Shown: positions 31,833-40,803, counted from the stretch's first letter. The stretch: 55,994 nt of DNA from Betaproteobacteria bacterium (GCA_947486575.1 CANKUB010000015.1:1-55994); one strand, 5' to 3'. Notes: generated from the sequence alone by a model not told the origin. A program made the numbers and translations.

Positions 31833-31868
31833 ACTCCGCCGGGGTTTCCCCGGGCGGAGTTTTTTTTG
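31833..31868 (+). terminator. Strong orphan Rho-independent terminator
   Basis: ACTCCGCC (31833-31840) pairs with GGCGGAGT (31853-31860); an inner GGGG/CCCC stem with a TTT loop stacks on it, followed by eight T residues. The T-tract direction shows it ends plus-strand transcripts, though no plus-strand gene ends nearby. The nearest upstream gene on this strand ends over 2 kb away. Confidence 0.85.
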
Positions 31869-32033
31869 CGCGCCGCTTTGTGGCCCACTTTGCGTTGAAG
31901 CCCATTTCCAGTTCAGGCAGCGGATTTAAAGCGCGCTGCAATAATATCCGCATGACTGTTAAAATATACTTGAAATAACTGTCGTAACCCTGTATTTTTA
32001 AGGGATAATTTCAAAATTACTGGAGGGTAGTGC

Positions 32034-33020
32034 GTGCGGATATTGCTGCAAAACTTGGCCATAATGGTGCTATCTCTGTGCATCGGTAACGCCCACGCAG
32101 TGGCGAAAAAGCAGCCGCATCAGCGCAATACCGTGGCTAAAGCGGTGGCAAGCGCCAAATCGATACACAAGCCTGTGCAGAGGGTCGCGGTGAGGCAGGG
32201 GGGCGGCAAACATCGAATTGTGCGGCGCGCTATTGCACCTCCAGCGCCCGAGGTTTTCAATCCTGACGTGCTGGATATTCAGTCCACCGCCGCTTTGGTG
32301 GTCAATACCGGTGACGGCAAAGTGGTTTACGACAAAAACATCACGGCCGTTTCGTCGATTGCCTCAATTACCAAGTTGATGACGGCGATGGTTGTGCTTG
32401 ACGCTAAATTACCGCTCGACGAAAGTATTACGCTCACCGAAGACGATCTCGATTTCGTCAAAAATACCGGCTCGCGTCTGCAAATCGGTACCACGCTGAC
32501 GCGTGATGACATGCTGCGACTGGCGCTGATGTCTTCCGAAAACCGTGCTGCCTCAGCGCTGGGGCGCGCGTATCCTGGCGGTATGGCGGCATTTGTCAGG
32601 GAAATGAATCTCAAAGCGCTGTCGCTCGAAATGATGCGCACATCATTTGTGGACAGCTCAGGGCTATCAAGCAGCAATGTATCCACTGCACAAGATCTCG
32701 CAAAAATGGTGACGGCTGCCTATCAATATCCGCTGATTCGCCAGTACTCCACCGGCAACGCCCATGCGGTGCATGCGCACAATGGCCGCGCGTTGCAATT
32801 CGGGAACACCAATTCATTGATCGTCAGTCCGGATTGGAATATCAGCCTTTCGAAGACCGGTTACATTCGCGAAGCCGGGCGTTGTCTGGTGATGCACGCC
32901 ACCATTGCCGGCTCGCCGATCGTGATTGTTTTGCTGGATTCATGGGGCCGCTTGAGTCGTGCGGGTGATGCCAACCGCATCAAAAAATGGATTGAGTATC
33001 ACGCAGGACGTATCGGCTAA
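32034..33020 (+). CDS. pbpG: D-alanyl-D-alanine endopeptidase (PBP7/8 type)
   Basis: 328 residues from a GTG with GGAGGG six bases upstream. A signal peptide (MRILLQNLAIMVLSLCIGNAHA) is followed by a basic Lys/Arg/Ala segment to about residue 70 and the serine peptidase S11 domain: Ser111-x-x-Lys114 (SITK), Ser168-Glu-Asn170 (SEN) and Lys274-Thr-Gly276 (KTG). Such enzymes cleave the D-Ala-meso-DAP cross-links of peptidoglycan in the periplasm. The family is typically about 310 residues, so the protein is complete. Confidence 0.93.
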   Translation: MRILLQNLAIMVLSLCIGNAHAVAKKQPHQRNTVAKAVASAKSIHKPVQRVAVRQGGGKHRIVRRAIAPPAPEVFNPDVLDIQSTAALVVNTGDGKVVYDKNITAVSSIASITKLMTAMVVLDAKLPLDESITLTEDDLDFVKNTGSRLQIGTTLTRDDMLRLALMSSENRAASALGRAYPGGMAAFVREMNLKALSLEMMRTSFVDSSGLSSSNVSTAQDLAKMVTAAYQYPLIRQYSTGNAHAVHAHNGRALQFGNTNSLIVSPDWNISLSKTGYIREAGRCLVMHATIAGSPIVIVLLDSWGRLSRAGDANRIKKWIEYHAGRIG

Positions 33021-33067
33021 GCACGTCGTGCAGTTTGCAGTTGTGCGTTTACGTGGTAAATATACCC

Positions 33068-34069
33068 ATGTCCCTCATACCATTGACGTCCACAACGACA
33101 TCGATTAATCGCGCGGCCTTTCAGTTTCACGATCTTCATCCGGCTACCGAGACCTTTCGCGACGACGTGCTGAACGGTCTTGCGCAGCCGCGCAAAGCGT
33201 TGCCGCCAAAATATTTTTACGACGCGCGCGGCAGCGAGTTATTCGAAGCGATCTGTGATCTGCCGGAGTATTACCCCACACGTACCGAACTTGCGATGAT
33301 GCAGGCCAGCGCACACGATATGGCGCGCCTGTTGGGGCCGGATTGCCTGCTGATCGAATACGGTGCGGGCTCAGGCCGCAAAACCCGCGTATTGATTGAA
33401 GCGCTGGCGCCGGCGGCATATGTGCCGATTGATATCTCGCGCACCGCGCTGCAACAGTGCGCGGCGGAATTGGCGGCAGCGTATCCCAAAGTCAACGTGG
33501 CAGCTGTGTGTGCGGATTACTCCAGGCCGATGAATCTGCCCGTTATCGAAGGCATCACACCGCAGCGGCGCGTGATTTATTTCCCCGGCTCGACCATCGG
33601 CAATTTTACGCGCGCGGATGCGCTGGGCTTTTTGCGCCACGCGCATGCGCTAGCAGGGGCTAATGGCGCGATGCTGGCGGGTGTAGATCTGAAAAAAGCC
33701 CCTGCGCGATTGCACGCCGCTTACAACGATGCGCAGGGCGTGACCGCTGCATTCAATCTTAATTTGCTTGCACGCATTAACCGCGAACTCGATGGCAATT
33801 TTGATGTGGCAGCGTTTGAGCATCATGCGTTCTATGACGAAACCGAAGGCCGCATCGAAATGCATTTGCGCAGTCGGCGTGAGCAAAGCGTTCACATCGC
33901 GGGGCAAACGTTCGAATTCGGCAACGCTGAGACCATACACACCGAGAATTCCTGTAAATATTCAGTGGAGGAGTTCCAGCAACTTGCGCGTGACGCAGGC
34001 TTCACACCTGCGCAGTGCTGGTGCGATGCCGAGCGATTGTTTTCAGTGCATTATCTGATTGCGACCTGA
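33068..34069 (+). CDS. egtD: L-histidine N-alpha-methyltransferase (ergothioneine pathway)
   Basis: 333 residues from MSLIPLTSTTTSINRAAFQFHDLHPATETFRDDVLNGL. The motifs ALPPKYFYDARGSELFEAICDLPEYYPTRTE, LIEYGAGSGRKTRVLIEAL (SAM binding), YFPGSTIGNFTRADA and the C-terminal HTENSCKYSVEEFQQLARDAGF are those of EgtD, which trimethylates histidine to hercynine. In most betaproteobacteria egtD is paired with egtB, the sulfoxide synthase; here egtB is absent on both sides. An upstream in-frame ATG at 33035 adds eleven residues without support. The next gene, an MFS protein, may be unrelated. Confidence 0.93.
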   Translation: MSLIPLTSTTTSINRAAFQFHDLHPATETFRDDVLNGLAQPRKALPPKYFYDARGSELFEAICDLPEYYPTRTELAMMQASAHDMARLLGPDCLLIEYGAGSGRKTRVLIEALAPAAYVPIDISRTALQQCAAELAAAYPKVNVAAVCADYSRPMNLPVIEGITPQRRVIYFPGSTIGNFTRADALGFLRHAHALAGANGAMLAGVDLKKAPARLHAAYNDAQGVTAAFNLNLLARINRELDGNFDVAAFEHHAFYDETEGRIEMHLRSRREQSVHIAGQTFEFGNAETIHTENSCKYSVEEFQQLARDAGFTPAQCWCDAERLFSVHYLIAT

Positions 34070-34124
34070 TTGTTACCTGAATACCGTGTAATCATTATGT
34101 GGTATCGTAAAGCGAATTAAATTG

Positions 34125-34140
34125 TAAGTAATTGTTTTTA
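34125..34140. repeat. AT-rich element upstream of the MFS gene
   Basis: TAAGTAATTGTTTTTA, followed by more AT sequence, is one of a set of related AT-rich elements in this window (see 36265, 38719, 40815, 44196, 53437). Confidence 0.45.
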
Positions 34141-34150
34141 TGTAATATTT

Positions 34151-34171
34151 TTATTCCGTAATACGGAATAA
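34151..34171. promoter_or_regulatory. 21-bp palindrome, likely operator
   Basis: Arms TTATTCCGTA and TACGGAATAA are perfect complements around a single central base. The site is 76 bp before the ATG of the MFS gene at 34247. The odd-length perfect dyad is typical of sites for TetR- or GntR-like dimeric regulators, but no regulator gene is adjacent. Confidence 0.6.
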
Positions 34172-34246
34172 CCCAGTAGTGGCTGCCGCGCGCGTGTACA
34201 ATCGCAGGCATCTCGCGCATCCGCTGTCGCAACAGCCACCGTAGTC

Positions 34247-35392
34247 ATGCCCATCTATTTAATCGTTTTATTGTGCCTGCTGAACCATTCATGCTTCAGC
34301 GGCAGCCGCATGGTGATGTCGCTCTATGCGCTAGAACTCGGCGCCAGCCAATTCTCCATCGGCGTGTTGATGGCGCTGTTTGCGATTTGCCCGCTGTTCC
34401 TTGCCATCTATGCGGGCCGCCTGGTAGACCGCATCGGCCCGCGCGGGCCGATGCTTGCAGGCACCGCGGGCGTGGGCATCGCCATGCTGTTGCCGCCGCT
34501 CGTACCGGGGATGACGACGTTGTATATCTCGGCGCTGCTCATTGGCTCGGCGTTCCATTTCTTTTTTGTCTCGGTGCATGGTACCGCAGGCGGTGTGGGT
34601 GGCCCGGAAAATCGCGCGCGTAATTATTCGCTGGTGAGTCTGGGGTTTTCAGGTGCTGGGTTGATCGGGCCTTTTGTCAGCGGTTTTGCCATCGATCATC
34701 TGGGTCACTTGAAAGCGTTCACGGTGCTGTCTGCGTTTACGCTGATTCCGTTTTTGCTGCTGTGGCTCAAGCCCGGCTTTTTACCCAAGGCGGCAAAATC
34801 AAACACGGACAAAACCCAGCAGCGTGTGCTCGATCTGTGGAAGATGCCCAAGCTGCGCGGCGCATTCATTGCCAGCGGCATCTTGTCGGCAGCGTGGGAT
34901 TTGTTTCAGTTTTATTTTCCCATCTACGGCCATTCCATTGGCCTGTCGGCATCGGTTATCGGCGCAGTACTCGCCACCTTTGCGCTGGCGACATTCATGG
35001 TGCGCATCGTATTGCCGGCGTGGGCCAGGCGCTCAAGTGAAGCGGAGATACTGGTCTACGGCGTATTCACCGCCGCGTTCGCGTTCGTGCTGTTTCCGTT
35101 TTTTGCGAACCCGTGGCTGCTGGCGATGGTGGCTTTTATCCTGGGCCTAGGTGTGGGCAGCGGCCAGCCGATGTCGATGTCGCTGATCTACGCACTCGCG
35201 CCCAGTGGGCGCACATCCGAGGCCGCGGGCTTGCGAGTCATGGTCAATAACGTCGCGCATCTTTTTATCCCACTGTTTTTCGGCAGCGTGGGTGCAGCGT
35301 TTGGCTTTGTGCCGGTATTTGTGTCCAATGCGGTGATGCTGGCGGCGGGTGGCGTATTGATGCGGCGCAAGAATGCGGGAGCCTCACCGTAG
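34247..35392 (+). CDS. MFS transporter
   Basis: 381 residues with about twelve hydrophobic segments. MFS signature parts are AGRLVDRIGPRGPMLAG (loop 2-3) and GSGQPMSMSLIYALAPSGRTSEAAGLRVMVNN in the C-terminal half. It is compact for an MFS protein, with almost no cytoplasmic tails and a charged central loop (KAAKSNTDKTQQRVLDLWKMPK). Substrate is not identifiable. A perfect 21-bp dyad upstream suggests it is under a dedicated repressor. It ends 6 bp before the convergent pcaD-like gene. Confidence 0.85.
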   Translation: MPIYLIVLLCLLNHSCFSGSRMVMSLYALELGASQFSIGVLMALFAICPLFLAIYAGRLVDRIGPRGPMLAGTAGVGIAMLLPPLVPGMTTLYISALLIGSAFHFFFVSVHGTAGGVGGPENRARNYSLVSLGFSGAGLIGPFVSGFAIDHLGHLKAFTVLSAFTLIPFLLLWLKPGFLPKAAKSNTDKTQQRVLDLWKMPKLRGAFIASGILSAAWDLFQFYFPIYGHSIGLSASVIGAVLATFALATFMVRIVLPAWARRSSEAEILVYGVFTAAFAFVLFPFFANPWLLAMVAFILGLGVGSGQPMSMSLIYALAPSGRTSEAAGLRVMVNNVAHLFIPLFFGSVGAAFGFVPVFVSNAVMLAAGGVLMRRKNAGASP

Positions 35393-35398
35393 TCAAGG

Positions 35399-36190
35399 CT
35401 ACCCGCTACGCCTGAGAAATTCCATCAGCGCCCGATTAAACACCTCCGCTTGCTCCACGTTCGACAAATGCGCCGCTGATTGAATGATCAGTAATTCCGA
35501 TCCGGGTAAATTCTCATGGATCGTGCGCGCCATTTCGGGCGGGGTGCCGTGGTCTTCTTCGCCGACGATGATGAAGACTGGGCACTGAATTTCTTTCAAC
35601 CGATCGAGTGTGTTTACCCTGGCAATTGCGGCACAGGCGCCGCTGAAGCCATCAACAGGCGTGGACAGTATTTGTTCGCCGATGCGCGCCATGACGTCTT
35701 GGCGGGTGTTGCGATACGGCTCAGTGAACCATCGTGCGAGTGTCGTATCGAGCACGCCGGCCATGCTTTTGGCGCGTGCCGCAGCAACACGCTCGCCCCA
35801 CATCTGCGCCGCGTTGGGCGGGCGGCGGCTGGTGGTGTCGGCTAACACCAGGCTCTGGAATACGTCGGGGTATTTGAGCGCAAAGGTTTGTCCGATCATG
35901 CCGCCCATGGATAATCCCACCCAGTGCGTGCGCGTGATGTGGAGTGCGTCGAATAGTCCTTTTACATCGTCAGCCATTTGTTCGAGTGTGTAGTCGCCCG
36001 CAGGTGCGCTGGATTGTCCATGACCGCGTGTGTCGAAGCGCAGCACTTTGTATTGTTGGGTGAGCGCGGCCATCTGGTCGTCCCACATGTGCAGGTTGCA
36101 CGCGAGTGAGTGGCTAAGGGTGAGCCATGGGCCGTTGTCTACGCCTTCAATCTGGTAGTGGATGTCGATGCCGTTGGATTTTATATTCAT
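35399..36190 (-). CDS. pcaD: Alpha/beta hydrolase, 3-oxoadipate enol-lactonase-like
   Basis: 263 residues from MNIKSNGIDIHYQIEG; longer upstream starts lack support. The nucleophile elbow is GLSMGGMIGQTFALKYPDVFQSLVLADTTS, the acid is in VFIIVGEEDHGTPPEMA and the catalytic His in IQSAAHLSNVEQAEVFN, all as in PcaD, which hydrolyses 3-oxoadipate enol-lactone in the protocatechuate/catechol pathway. No other beta-ketoadipate genes are nearby, so a related ester or lactone substrate is possible. It is divergent from a Bug binding protein gene with 116 bp between the starts, suggesting shared control. Confidence 0.8.
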   Translation of the reverse strand: MNIKSNGIDIHYQIEGVDNGPWLTLSHSLACNLHMWDDQMAALTQQYKVLRFDTRGHGQSSAPAGDYTLEQMADDVKGLFDALHITRTHWVGLSMGGMIGQTFALKYPDVFQSLVLADTTSRRPPNAAQMWGERVAAARAKSMAGVLDTTLARWFTEPYRNTRQDVMARIGEQILSTPVDGFSGACAAIARVNTLDRLKEIQCPVFIIVGEEDHGTPPEMARTIHENLPGSELLIIQSAAHLSNVEQAEVFNRALMEFLRRSG

Positions 36191-36264
36191 GGAGGTGGCC
36201 GGTGTGAACGCTGTGGGTTTGCGCTGCGTGATACAGTGGAAATCAAGCAAGTAGGAATGTATTT

Positions 36265-36295
36265 TAAGTTATTGTTTTTAAACATTAATTTTAAT
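36265..36295. repeat. AT-rich element in the Bug gene leader
   Basis: TAAGTTATTGTTTTTAAA plus a further AT run ends 11 bp before the Bug start. Its first 14 bases are identical to those of the element at 40815. Confidence 0.55.
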
Positions 36296-36306
36296 GAGGT
36301 CGGGAT

Positions 36307-37326
36307 ATGCAGTCACGCACATTTTGTTTAGCACACGTACGCGATGGCACACTGGGATTATTCATGGCGCTGGGCGTGGCACTCAGTTTGCCTGCGTCTG
36401 CGCAGACCACTTCGACAAGCTCAGGACAGAATTATCCCGTGAAACCGGTGCGGCTGGTTGCGCCGTTTCCCGCAGGCGGTTCGAGCGACTTGATCGCGCG
36501 CATTGTGGCGCAACGCTTGTCGGAAGGTTTTCCCAATCAGGTGATTGTCGAAAACCGGCCGGGTGCGGGAAGTAACCTCGGTGTGCAGATTGCCTCACGC
36601 GCGGCGCCAGATGGCTACACGCTTTTGATTACCAGCGTGACTGCGGCGATTAATGTGACGCTGTTCAAGAATCCGGGCTATGACTTGATGAAGGATTTCG
36701 CGCCTATAGCCAAGCTCGCGGTGGGCCCCACCGCGCTGGTGGTGCATCCATCGTTACCCGTGCAAAACGTGCCGCAGTTCATCAAGCTCGCGCTGTCGCG
36801 CCCTGGCCAGCTGAATTACGGCTCCGGCGGCGTTGGCACACCGGCACACATTTGTGGAGAGATGCTTCGTGTAATGGCAAAGGTCAACATTACGCATGTG
36901 CCGTACAAAGGCACGGGTCAATCCGTTACCGATCTGATGGCGGGCCAGATTCAGTTTGTATTCGCCAGTATGCCCGTGGTGTTTCCGCACATGAAGACGG
37001 GCCGTTTGCGCCCTTTGGCGGTGACGGGTGCGCAGCGCACACCGCTGGCGCCGAATCTGCCCACGGTGGCGGAGTCGGGACTAACCGGCTATGCGTTTGA
37101 TACCTGGTGGGGCCTGGTCACCAACACTGGTGTGCCGCAGCCCATTATCACTACATTGAGCACCGAAGTGCGCCGCATTCAGCAACTACCTGACGTGAAA
37201 GAGCGCTTCGCAGACTTGGGCATTGATGTCCTGCAAGGCTCGCCAACGGAGTTGGCAAGTTTTACGCGCGCTGAGATCGACCGTTTCGCCAAAATTATTC
37301 GCGATACCGGCATACGTGCGGAGTAG
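36307..37326 (+). CDS. Bug-family (TTT) periplasmic substrate-binding protein 1
   Basis: 339 residues. A signal peptide ends near LSLPASAQ (about residue 33). The Bug core then begins NYPVKPVRLVAPFPAGGSSDLIARIVAQRLSEGFPNQVIVENRPGAGSNLGVQIASRAAPDGYTLL, with the family loops AAPDGYTLL and VPYKGTGQSVTDLMAGQIQFVFASMPVVFPHMKTGRLRPLAVTG. Such proteins bind carboxylates or small aromatics and hand them to TctAB permeases, which are absent here. Between signal and core lies TTSTSSGQ, encoded by a copy of a short interspersed repeat (see 36410-36428). GAGGT precedes the ATG. Confidence 0.93.
   Translation: MQSRTFCLAHVRDGTLGLFMALGVALSLPASAQTTSTSSGQNYPVKPVRLVAPFPAGGSSDLIARIVAQRLSEGFPNQVIVENRPGAGSNLGVQIASRAAPDGYTLLITSVTAAINVTLFKNPGYDLMKDFAPIAKLAVGPTALVVHPSLPVQNVPQFIKLALSRPGQLNYGSGGVGTPAHICGEMLRVMAKVNITHVPYKGTGQSVTDLMAGQIQFVFASMPVVFPHMKTGRLRPLAVTGAQRTPLAPNLPTVAESGLTGYAFDTWWGLVTNTGVPQPIITTLSTEVRRIQQLPDVKERFADLGIDVLQGSPTELASFTRAEIDRFAKIIRDTGIRAE
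36410..36428. repeat. Short interspersed repeat inside Bug gene 1
   Basis: ACTTCGACAAGCTCAGGACA encodes TSTSSGQ in frame between signal peptide and mature domain. A near-complement lies in another Bug gene at 52269-52290. Confidence 0.7.
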
Positions 37327-37358
37327 TTGCGCGCCGTACGTTAACGCGTTGGCGAAAA

Positions 37359-38720
37359 TCAGCGCAGCATGATCGTCAGGTTGAAGTCCCCGCGCAGTAA
37401 TCCCACCGCATAACTTTGCGCTCCGCGCAGCGCGGCTTGCAGTTCGGTTGCCGTGTTCATGCGGCGGCGGTTCACGGCGTAAATAATGTCGCCGGGACGA
37501 AATCCGGCGACCCAGGCTGCGCTGTTTTGTTCGACCGCGGAAACCACCAATCCGCCGCCCTGCAGCCGTTGAAACAATGGGCTGCCACGCTGAATTTCGA
37601 TCACGCGCATGCCGGGCAGTTGCGGTATCGCCAGTCCTTCTCCGGTGGAGACATCCGGTGGTGCGATGCGGGTGCGCACATTGCGCAGGCTACCGCTGCG
37701 GTTAATGCGCATGTCGACTTCTTCACCGATCGCGGTCAGGCCCAGCCGCGCACGCAGCTCGGCCGCATTGCGTATGACGCGTCCGTTCAGGGCGGTAACG
37801 ACATCACCTTCACGAATGCCCGATTTCTCGGCGGGCGAGGCTGCCTGCACCACGGCGATGACTGCGCCTTCCAGCGAGCTGACGCCCAGTTTTTTTGCCA
37901 GCTCTTGCGTCAGATCAGCCATTTCAATACCGAGTCGCCCACGCCGTACTTCGCCGTAGCGGACAATCTGGTTCATCACCGCGCGTGCCATGTTGGCAGG
38001 CACCGCAAAGCCGATACCGACATTGCCACCCGACGGCCCGATGATTGCGGTATTGATGCCGATTAACTCACCACGCAGATTGACCAGCGCACCGCCGGAA
38101 TTACCGGGATTGATTGAAGCATCGGTCTGGATGAAGTCTTCGTAGCCCTCGATATTGAGGCCGCTGCGTCCCAGTGCACTGACGATGCCGGAGGTCACGG
38201 TTTGCCCGATGCCGAAAGGGTTGCCGATGGCGAGCACATAATCACCCACCTGCAGATTGTCTGAGTCGCCGATTTTAAGCGCGCTCAACCCGCTGCCTTC
38301 GATTTGCAGCACGGCAATGTCGGTACCGGGGTCAGTGCCCACCAGTTTGGCGGTGAACTGGCGGCGGTCTTTCAGGGTGACAATCATGCGCTCGGCGTCT
38401 TTGATCACGTGATTGTTGGTGATCACATAGCCGCGCGCCGCGTCAACGATAACGCCGGAGCCGGCGGCTTGTTCGCGTTGTTGTTGCTGTTCGGGAATGC
38501 CAAAAAAGCGCCTGAAGAACGGGTCACGAAACAACGGGTTGTTTTCCATTGGTGCACGCGTGACCACCGAGATATTCACCACGGCGGGAGTTACGTCGTT
38601 GACCAGTGGCGCGAGCGTGGGCAGGCCGCGTGCGTCGGTGAAGGACAGCGGTTGCGCTTGGGCCACGGCACACAGCATGGCTGCGATCAGTAGTGCGATG
38701 AGGCGAGAAGGTTTTCTCAT
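37359..38720 (-). CDS. Do-family periplasmic serine endoprotease (DegP/DegQ/MucD type)
   Basis: 453 residues. Signal peptide MRKPSRLIALLIAAMLCAVAQAQ; trypsin-like domain with His in YVITNNHVI, Asp in GTDIAVLQIE and Ser in NPGNSGGALVNL; then two PDZ domains (about residues 265-350 and 370-453, ending SYAVGLLRGDFNLTIMLR). The Q-linker FFGIPEQQQQREQ resembles DegQ/MucD. It degrades or refolds misfolded envelope proteins. It is convergent with Bug gene 1. The leader directly before its ATG is an AT-rich element without an obvious Shine-Dalgarno. Confidence 0.93.
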   Translation of the reverse strand: MRKPSRLIALLIAAMLCAVAQAQPLSFTDARGLPTLAPLVNDVTPAVVNISVVTRAPMENNPLFRDPFFRRFFGIPEQQQQREQAAGSGVIVDAARGYVITNNHVIKDAERMIVTLKDRRQFTAKLVGTDPGTDIAVLQIEGSGLSALKIGDSDNLQVGDYVLAIGNPFGIGQTVTSGIVSALGRSGLNIEGYEDFIQTDASINPGNSGGALVNLRGELIGINTAIIGPSGGNVGIGFAVPANMARAVMNQIVRYGEVRRGRLGIEMADLTQELAKKLGVSSLEGAVIAVVQAASPAEKSGIREGDVVTALNGRVIRNAAELRARLGLTAIGEEVDMRINRSGSLRNVRTRIAPPDVSTGEGLAIPQLPGMRVIEIQRGSPLFQRLQGGGLVVSAVEQNSAAWVAGFRPGDIIYAVNRRRMNTATELQAALRGAQSYAVGLLRGDFNLTIMLR

Positions 38721-38750
38721 AACTATTTATTTTTAAAAAATATTTATTGA
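38719..38750. repeat. AT-rich element before the protease gene
   Basis: ATAACTATTTATTTTTAAAA and further AT sequence lies between the minus-strand protease start and the end of the next minus-strand gene. It is a weaker member of the AT-rich set. Confidence 0.35.
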
Positions 38751-38754
38751 CAAT

Positions 38755-40803
38755 TTATTTTAATATCTGCACCAGATTATTGAAGTCATCGGTCCACAAA
38801 CGCAAGCGTGGAATCGGCGATATTTCGCTGGTGTTTTCTTTGATCTTTTTGTCCGCAAGGAGTTTCTTGTTGCGCGTGACGAGCACCCAATCCGTGCGCG
38901 AAGCGTCGCCGCCGGTGTCGTCGTCGCTCACCAGTGCGACTTGCAAATCATACGTCTTGGCAATTTGTTCGACGACGGGCGCGAGTTTCAGAAAGCGGTT
39001 GGTGACATGAAACGCCACCACGCCGGTGTCAGGTTTGATGTGCTTGAGGTAAATCGCCATGGCTTCTTTGGTGATCAAGTGCACTGGGATTGCGTCGCTG
39101 GAAAATGCGTCTATGGCCAGTACGTCGTATTGCTGCGGTGCTTCACGCTCCATGGTCAGTCGCGCATCGCCGAGTACGGTATCTACCTGGCCTTTGCGCT
39201 CGATACTGTCCGAAATGTAGTTGAAATCACGCCGTGCGATTTCTATCACCTGCGGGTTGATTTCATAAAAGCGTGTGACATCGCCGTTGCGACCGTAACC
39301 CGCTATCGTTCCGGTGCCCAGGCCCACCACGCCTACGCGCGTTGCGCCAGACGCCTGAAAGTACTTCACGGCAAGGCCTACACCACTCGACTCGGTGTAG
39401 TAGGTGGTGATGCGCCCGCGTTTATCTTTGTGCAAATACTGTTCGCCGTGCATGATCACACCGTGCATCAGGCGGCGCATGGCGGTCTCGCTGGTGTCGG
39501 GGCCGGTATCCTTGACGCGCAGCGTGCCGTAAAAATTGCGACTCATCAAACGTGCATCGTTCGATAGTGCGTGTATGTAGTGATAGACATGAAATCCGGT
39601 AAAGCCGGTGGCCATCAGCAGGACCATTGGCACCAGGCGTGCCAACTGAGAATGCGCGACATTGCTCAGCGCAAGCCATGCCGCCAGCAATAACGTGAAC
39701 ACCAGTCCGATGCCGAATTCGTAATAGGTGTTGAAGAACTTCGGTGCAATAAATCCCACCACCACACCGCCCAGCGCGCCACCCAGCGACACCATCAAAA
39801 AGAAGGTGGTGAGGTAGCGCGGCGCAGGTTTCATTGCCGCCAGTTCGCCGTGAAAAAACATGCACATCACAAAAAGCCCAACGCTGAACAGCGGCACGGC
39901 GACTTTGAAATCCATGATGCCGCCTTCTTCGTGCATGAACCACGCCAGCGCGCACACCACCACGATTAACGGGCCGATGAAATAAATGCGCTTGTACCAG
40001 CCGCGCCCTTCAAAACACAGAATAAACGTGATCAGATAAATCGTCAGCGGCAGCAGCCACAGGAAAGGCACCGAGGCAACATCGTGCGTGATGTGGTTGG
40101 TCACCGCCAGCAGCATGAATGAGCCCATGGCGGATAGCAGCAGCCACATGCCATAGTGCGCCCAGGTGGGTGGCGGACTATCGTCAACTTTTTGCGTGGT
40201 GGCTTCGGACTGCGCTGCCGTGTGCGCACGCAGACTGTAGACGCCTGCGCAAATACACACCACCACAAACACCACGTAACCCGCGCTCCAGCCGAAGGAT
40301 TGCACACGCGTGGTGACCCACGGCTCAACTGCGAACGGATACGAGATCAGCGCCAGTAGCGAGGCAAAATTCGACAGTGCGAACAATCGATAAACGGTGC
40401 CCGACGAATGCGCCCGTGCAAACCACGCCTGCACCAGCGGCCCGGTGGTCGACAGCAGAAAATAGGGCAGCCCGATGGTGAAGGTCAGCAGGCCGAGGAT
40501 GCGCCAGGTGGGGTCTTCGTCGCCTGCGGGCTTCCACGTTGCGTCAGGAATAATCGGCAGCGAAATCAGGCTTAACGTCAACAGCACCGCGTGCAGAATC
40601 AACTGATTGCGCGGGGTCATCTTGCGCGTGGTGAAATCCGAATACGCATAACCGAACAGCAGCAGGAACTGAAAGAAAACCATGCACACCGTCCACACCG
40701 CCGCCGAGCCGCCAAACCACGGCAACACCTGCTTCGCCATGATGGGTTGCACCAGAAACAGCAGGAAGGCGCTGGTGAAAATCGTGAGCGCGTAGAGAAT
40801 CAT
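38755..40803 (-). CDS. Fused MFS-like membrane protein / spermidine synthase-like domain
   Basis: 682 residues. Residues 1 to about 420 hold some ten to eleven hydrophobic segments; the C-terminal part is a class I methyltransferase-like fold of the spermidine synthase group: RVGVVGLGTGTIAGYGRNGDVTRFYEINPQVIEIARRDFNYI (about 490-530), DTVLGDARLTMEREAPQQYDVLAIDAFSSDAIPVHLITKEAM and a conserved VVAFHVTNRFLKL. Similar fused proteins are widespread in proteobacteria; their reaction is not established and polyamine synthesis is not shown. It lies upstream of the DegP-like gene with 34 bp between and could be cotranscribed. Confidence 0.85.
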   Translation of the reverse strand: MILYALTIFTSAFLLFLVQPIMAKQVLPWFGGSAAVWTVCMVFFQFLLLFGYAYSDFTTRKMTPRNQLILHAVLLTLSLISLPIIPDATWKPAGDEDPTWRILGLLTFTIGLPYFLLSTTGPLVQAWFARAHSSGTVYRLFALSNFASLLALISYPFAVEPWVTTRVQSFGWSAGYVVFVVVCICAGVYSLRAHTAAQSEATTQKVDDSPPPTWAHYGMWLLLSAMGSFMLLAVTNHITHDVASVPFLWLLPLTIYLITFILCFEGRGWYKRIYFIGPLIVVVCALAWFMHEEGGIMDFKVAVPLFSVGLFVMCMFFHGELAAMKPAPRYLTTFFLMVSLGGALGGVVVGFIAPKFFNTYYEFGIGLVFTLLLAAWLALSNVAHSQLARLVPMVLLMATGFTGFHVYHYIHALSNDARLMSRNFYGTLRVKDTGPDTSETAMRRLMHGVIMHGEQYLHKDKRGRITTYYTESSGVGLAVKYFQASGATRVGVVGLGTGTIAGYGRNGDVTRFYEINPQVIEIARRDFNYISDSIERKGQVDTVLGDARLTMEREAPQQYDVLAIDAFSSDAIPVHLITKEAMAIYLKHIKPDTGVVAFHVTNRFLKLAPVVEQIAKTYDLQVALVSDDDTGGDASRTDWVLVTRNKKLLADKKIKENTSEISPIPRLRLWTDDFNNLVQILK

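Larger units (their letters stand above)
31569..32033. other. 465-bp intergenic region between the response regulator and the PBP7-like gene
   Basis: No convincing protein gene is seen. It holds a 10-bp inverted repeat around a G-rich loop (31674-31724), a short CCTCC/GGAGG hairpin (31771-31782), a strong plus-strand terminator (31833-31868) and an AT-rich stretch at 31645-31660. A 30-codon reading frame (31699-31791, starting MVAECALCKVLRNNG) exists but has no family resemblance. The terminator without a gene before it suggests a small plus-strand RNA. Confidence 0.5.
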
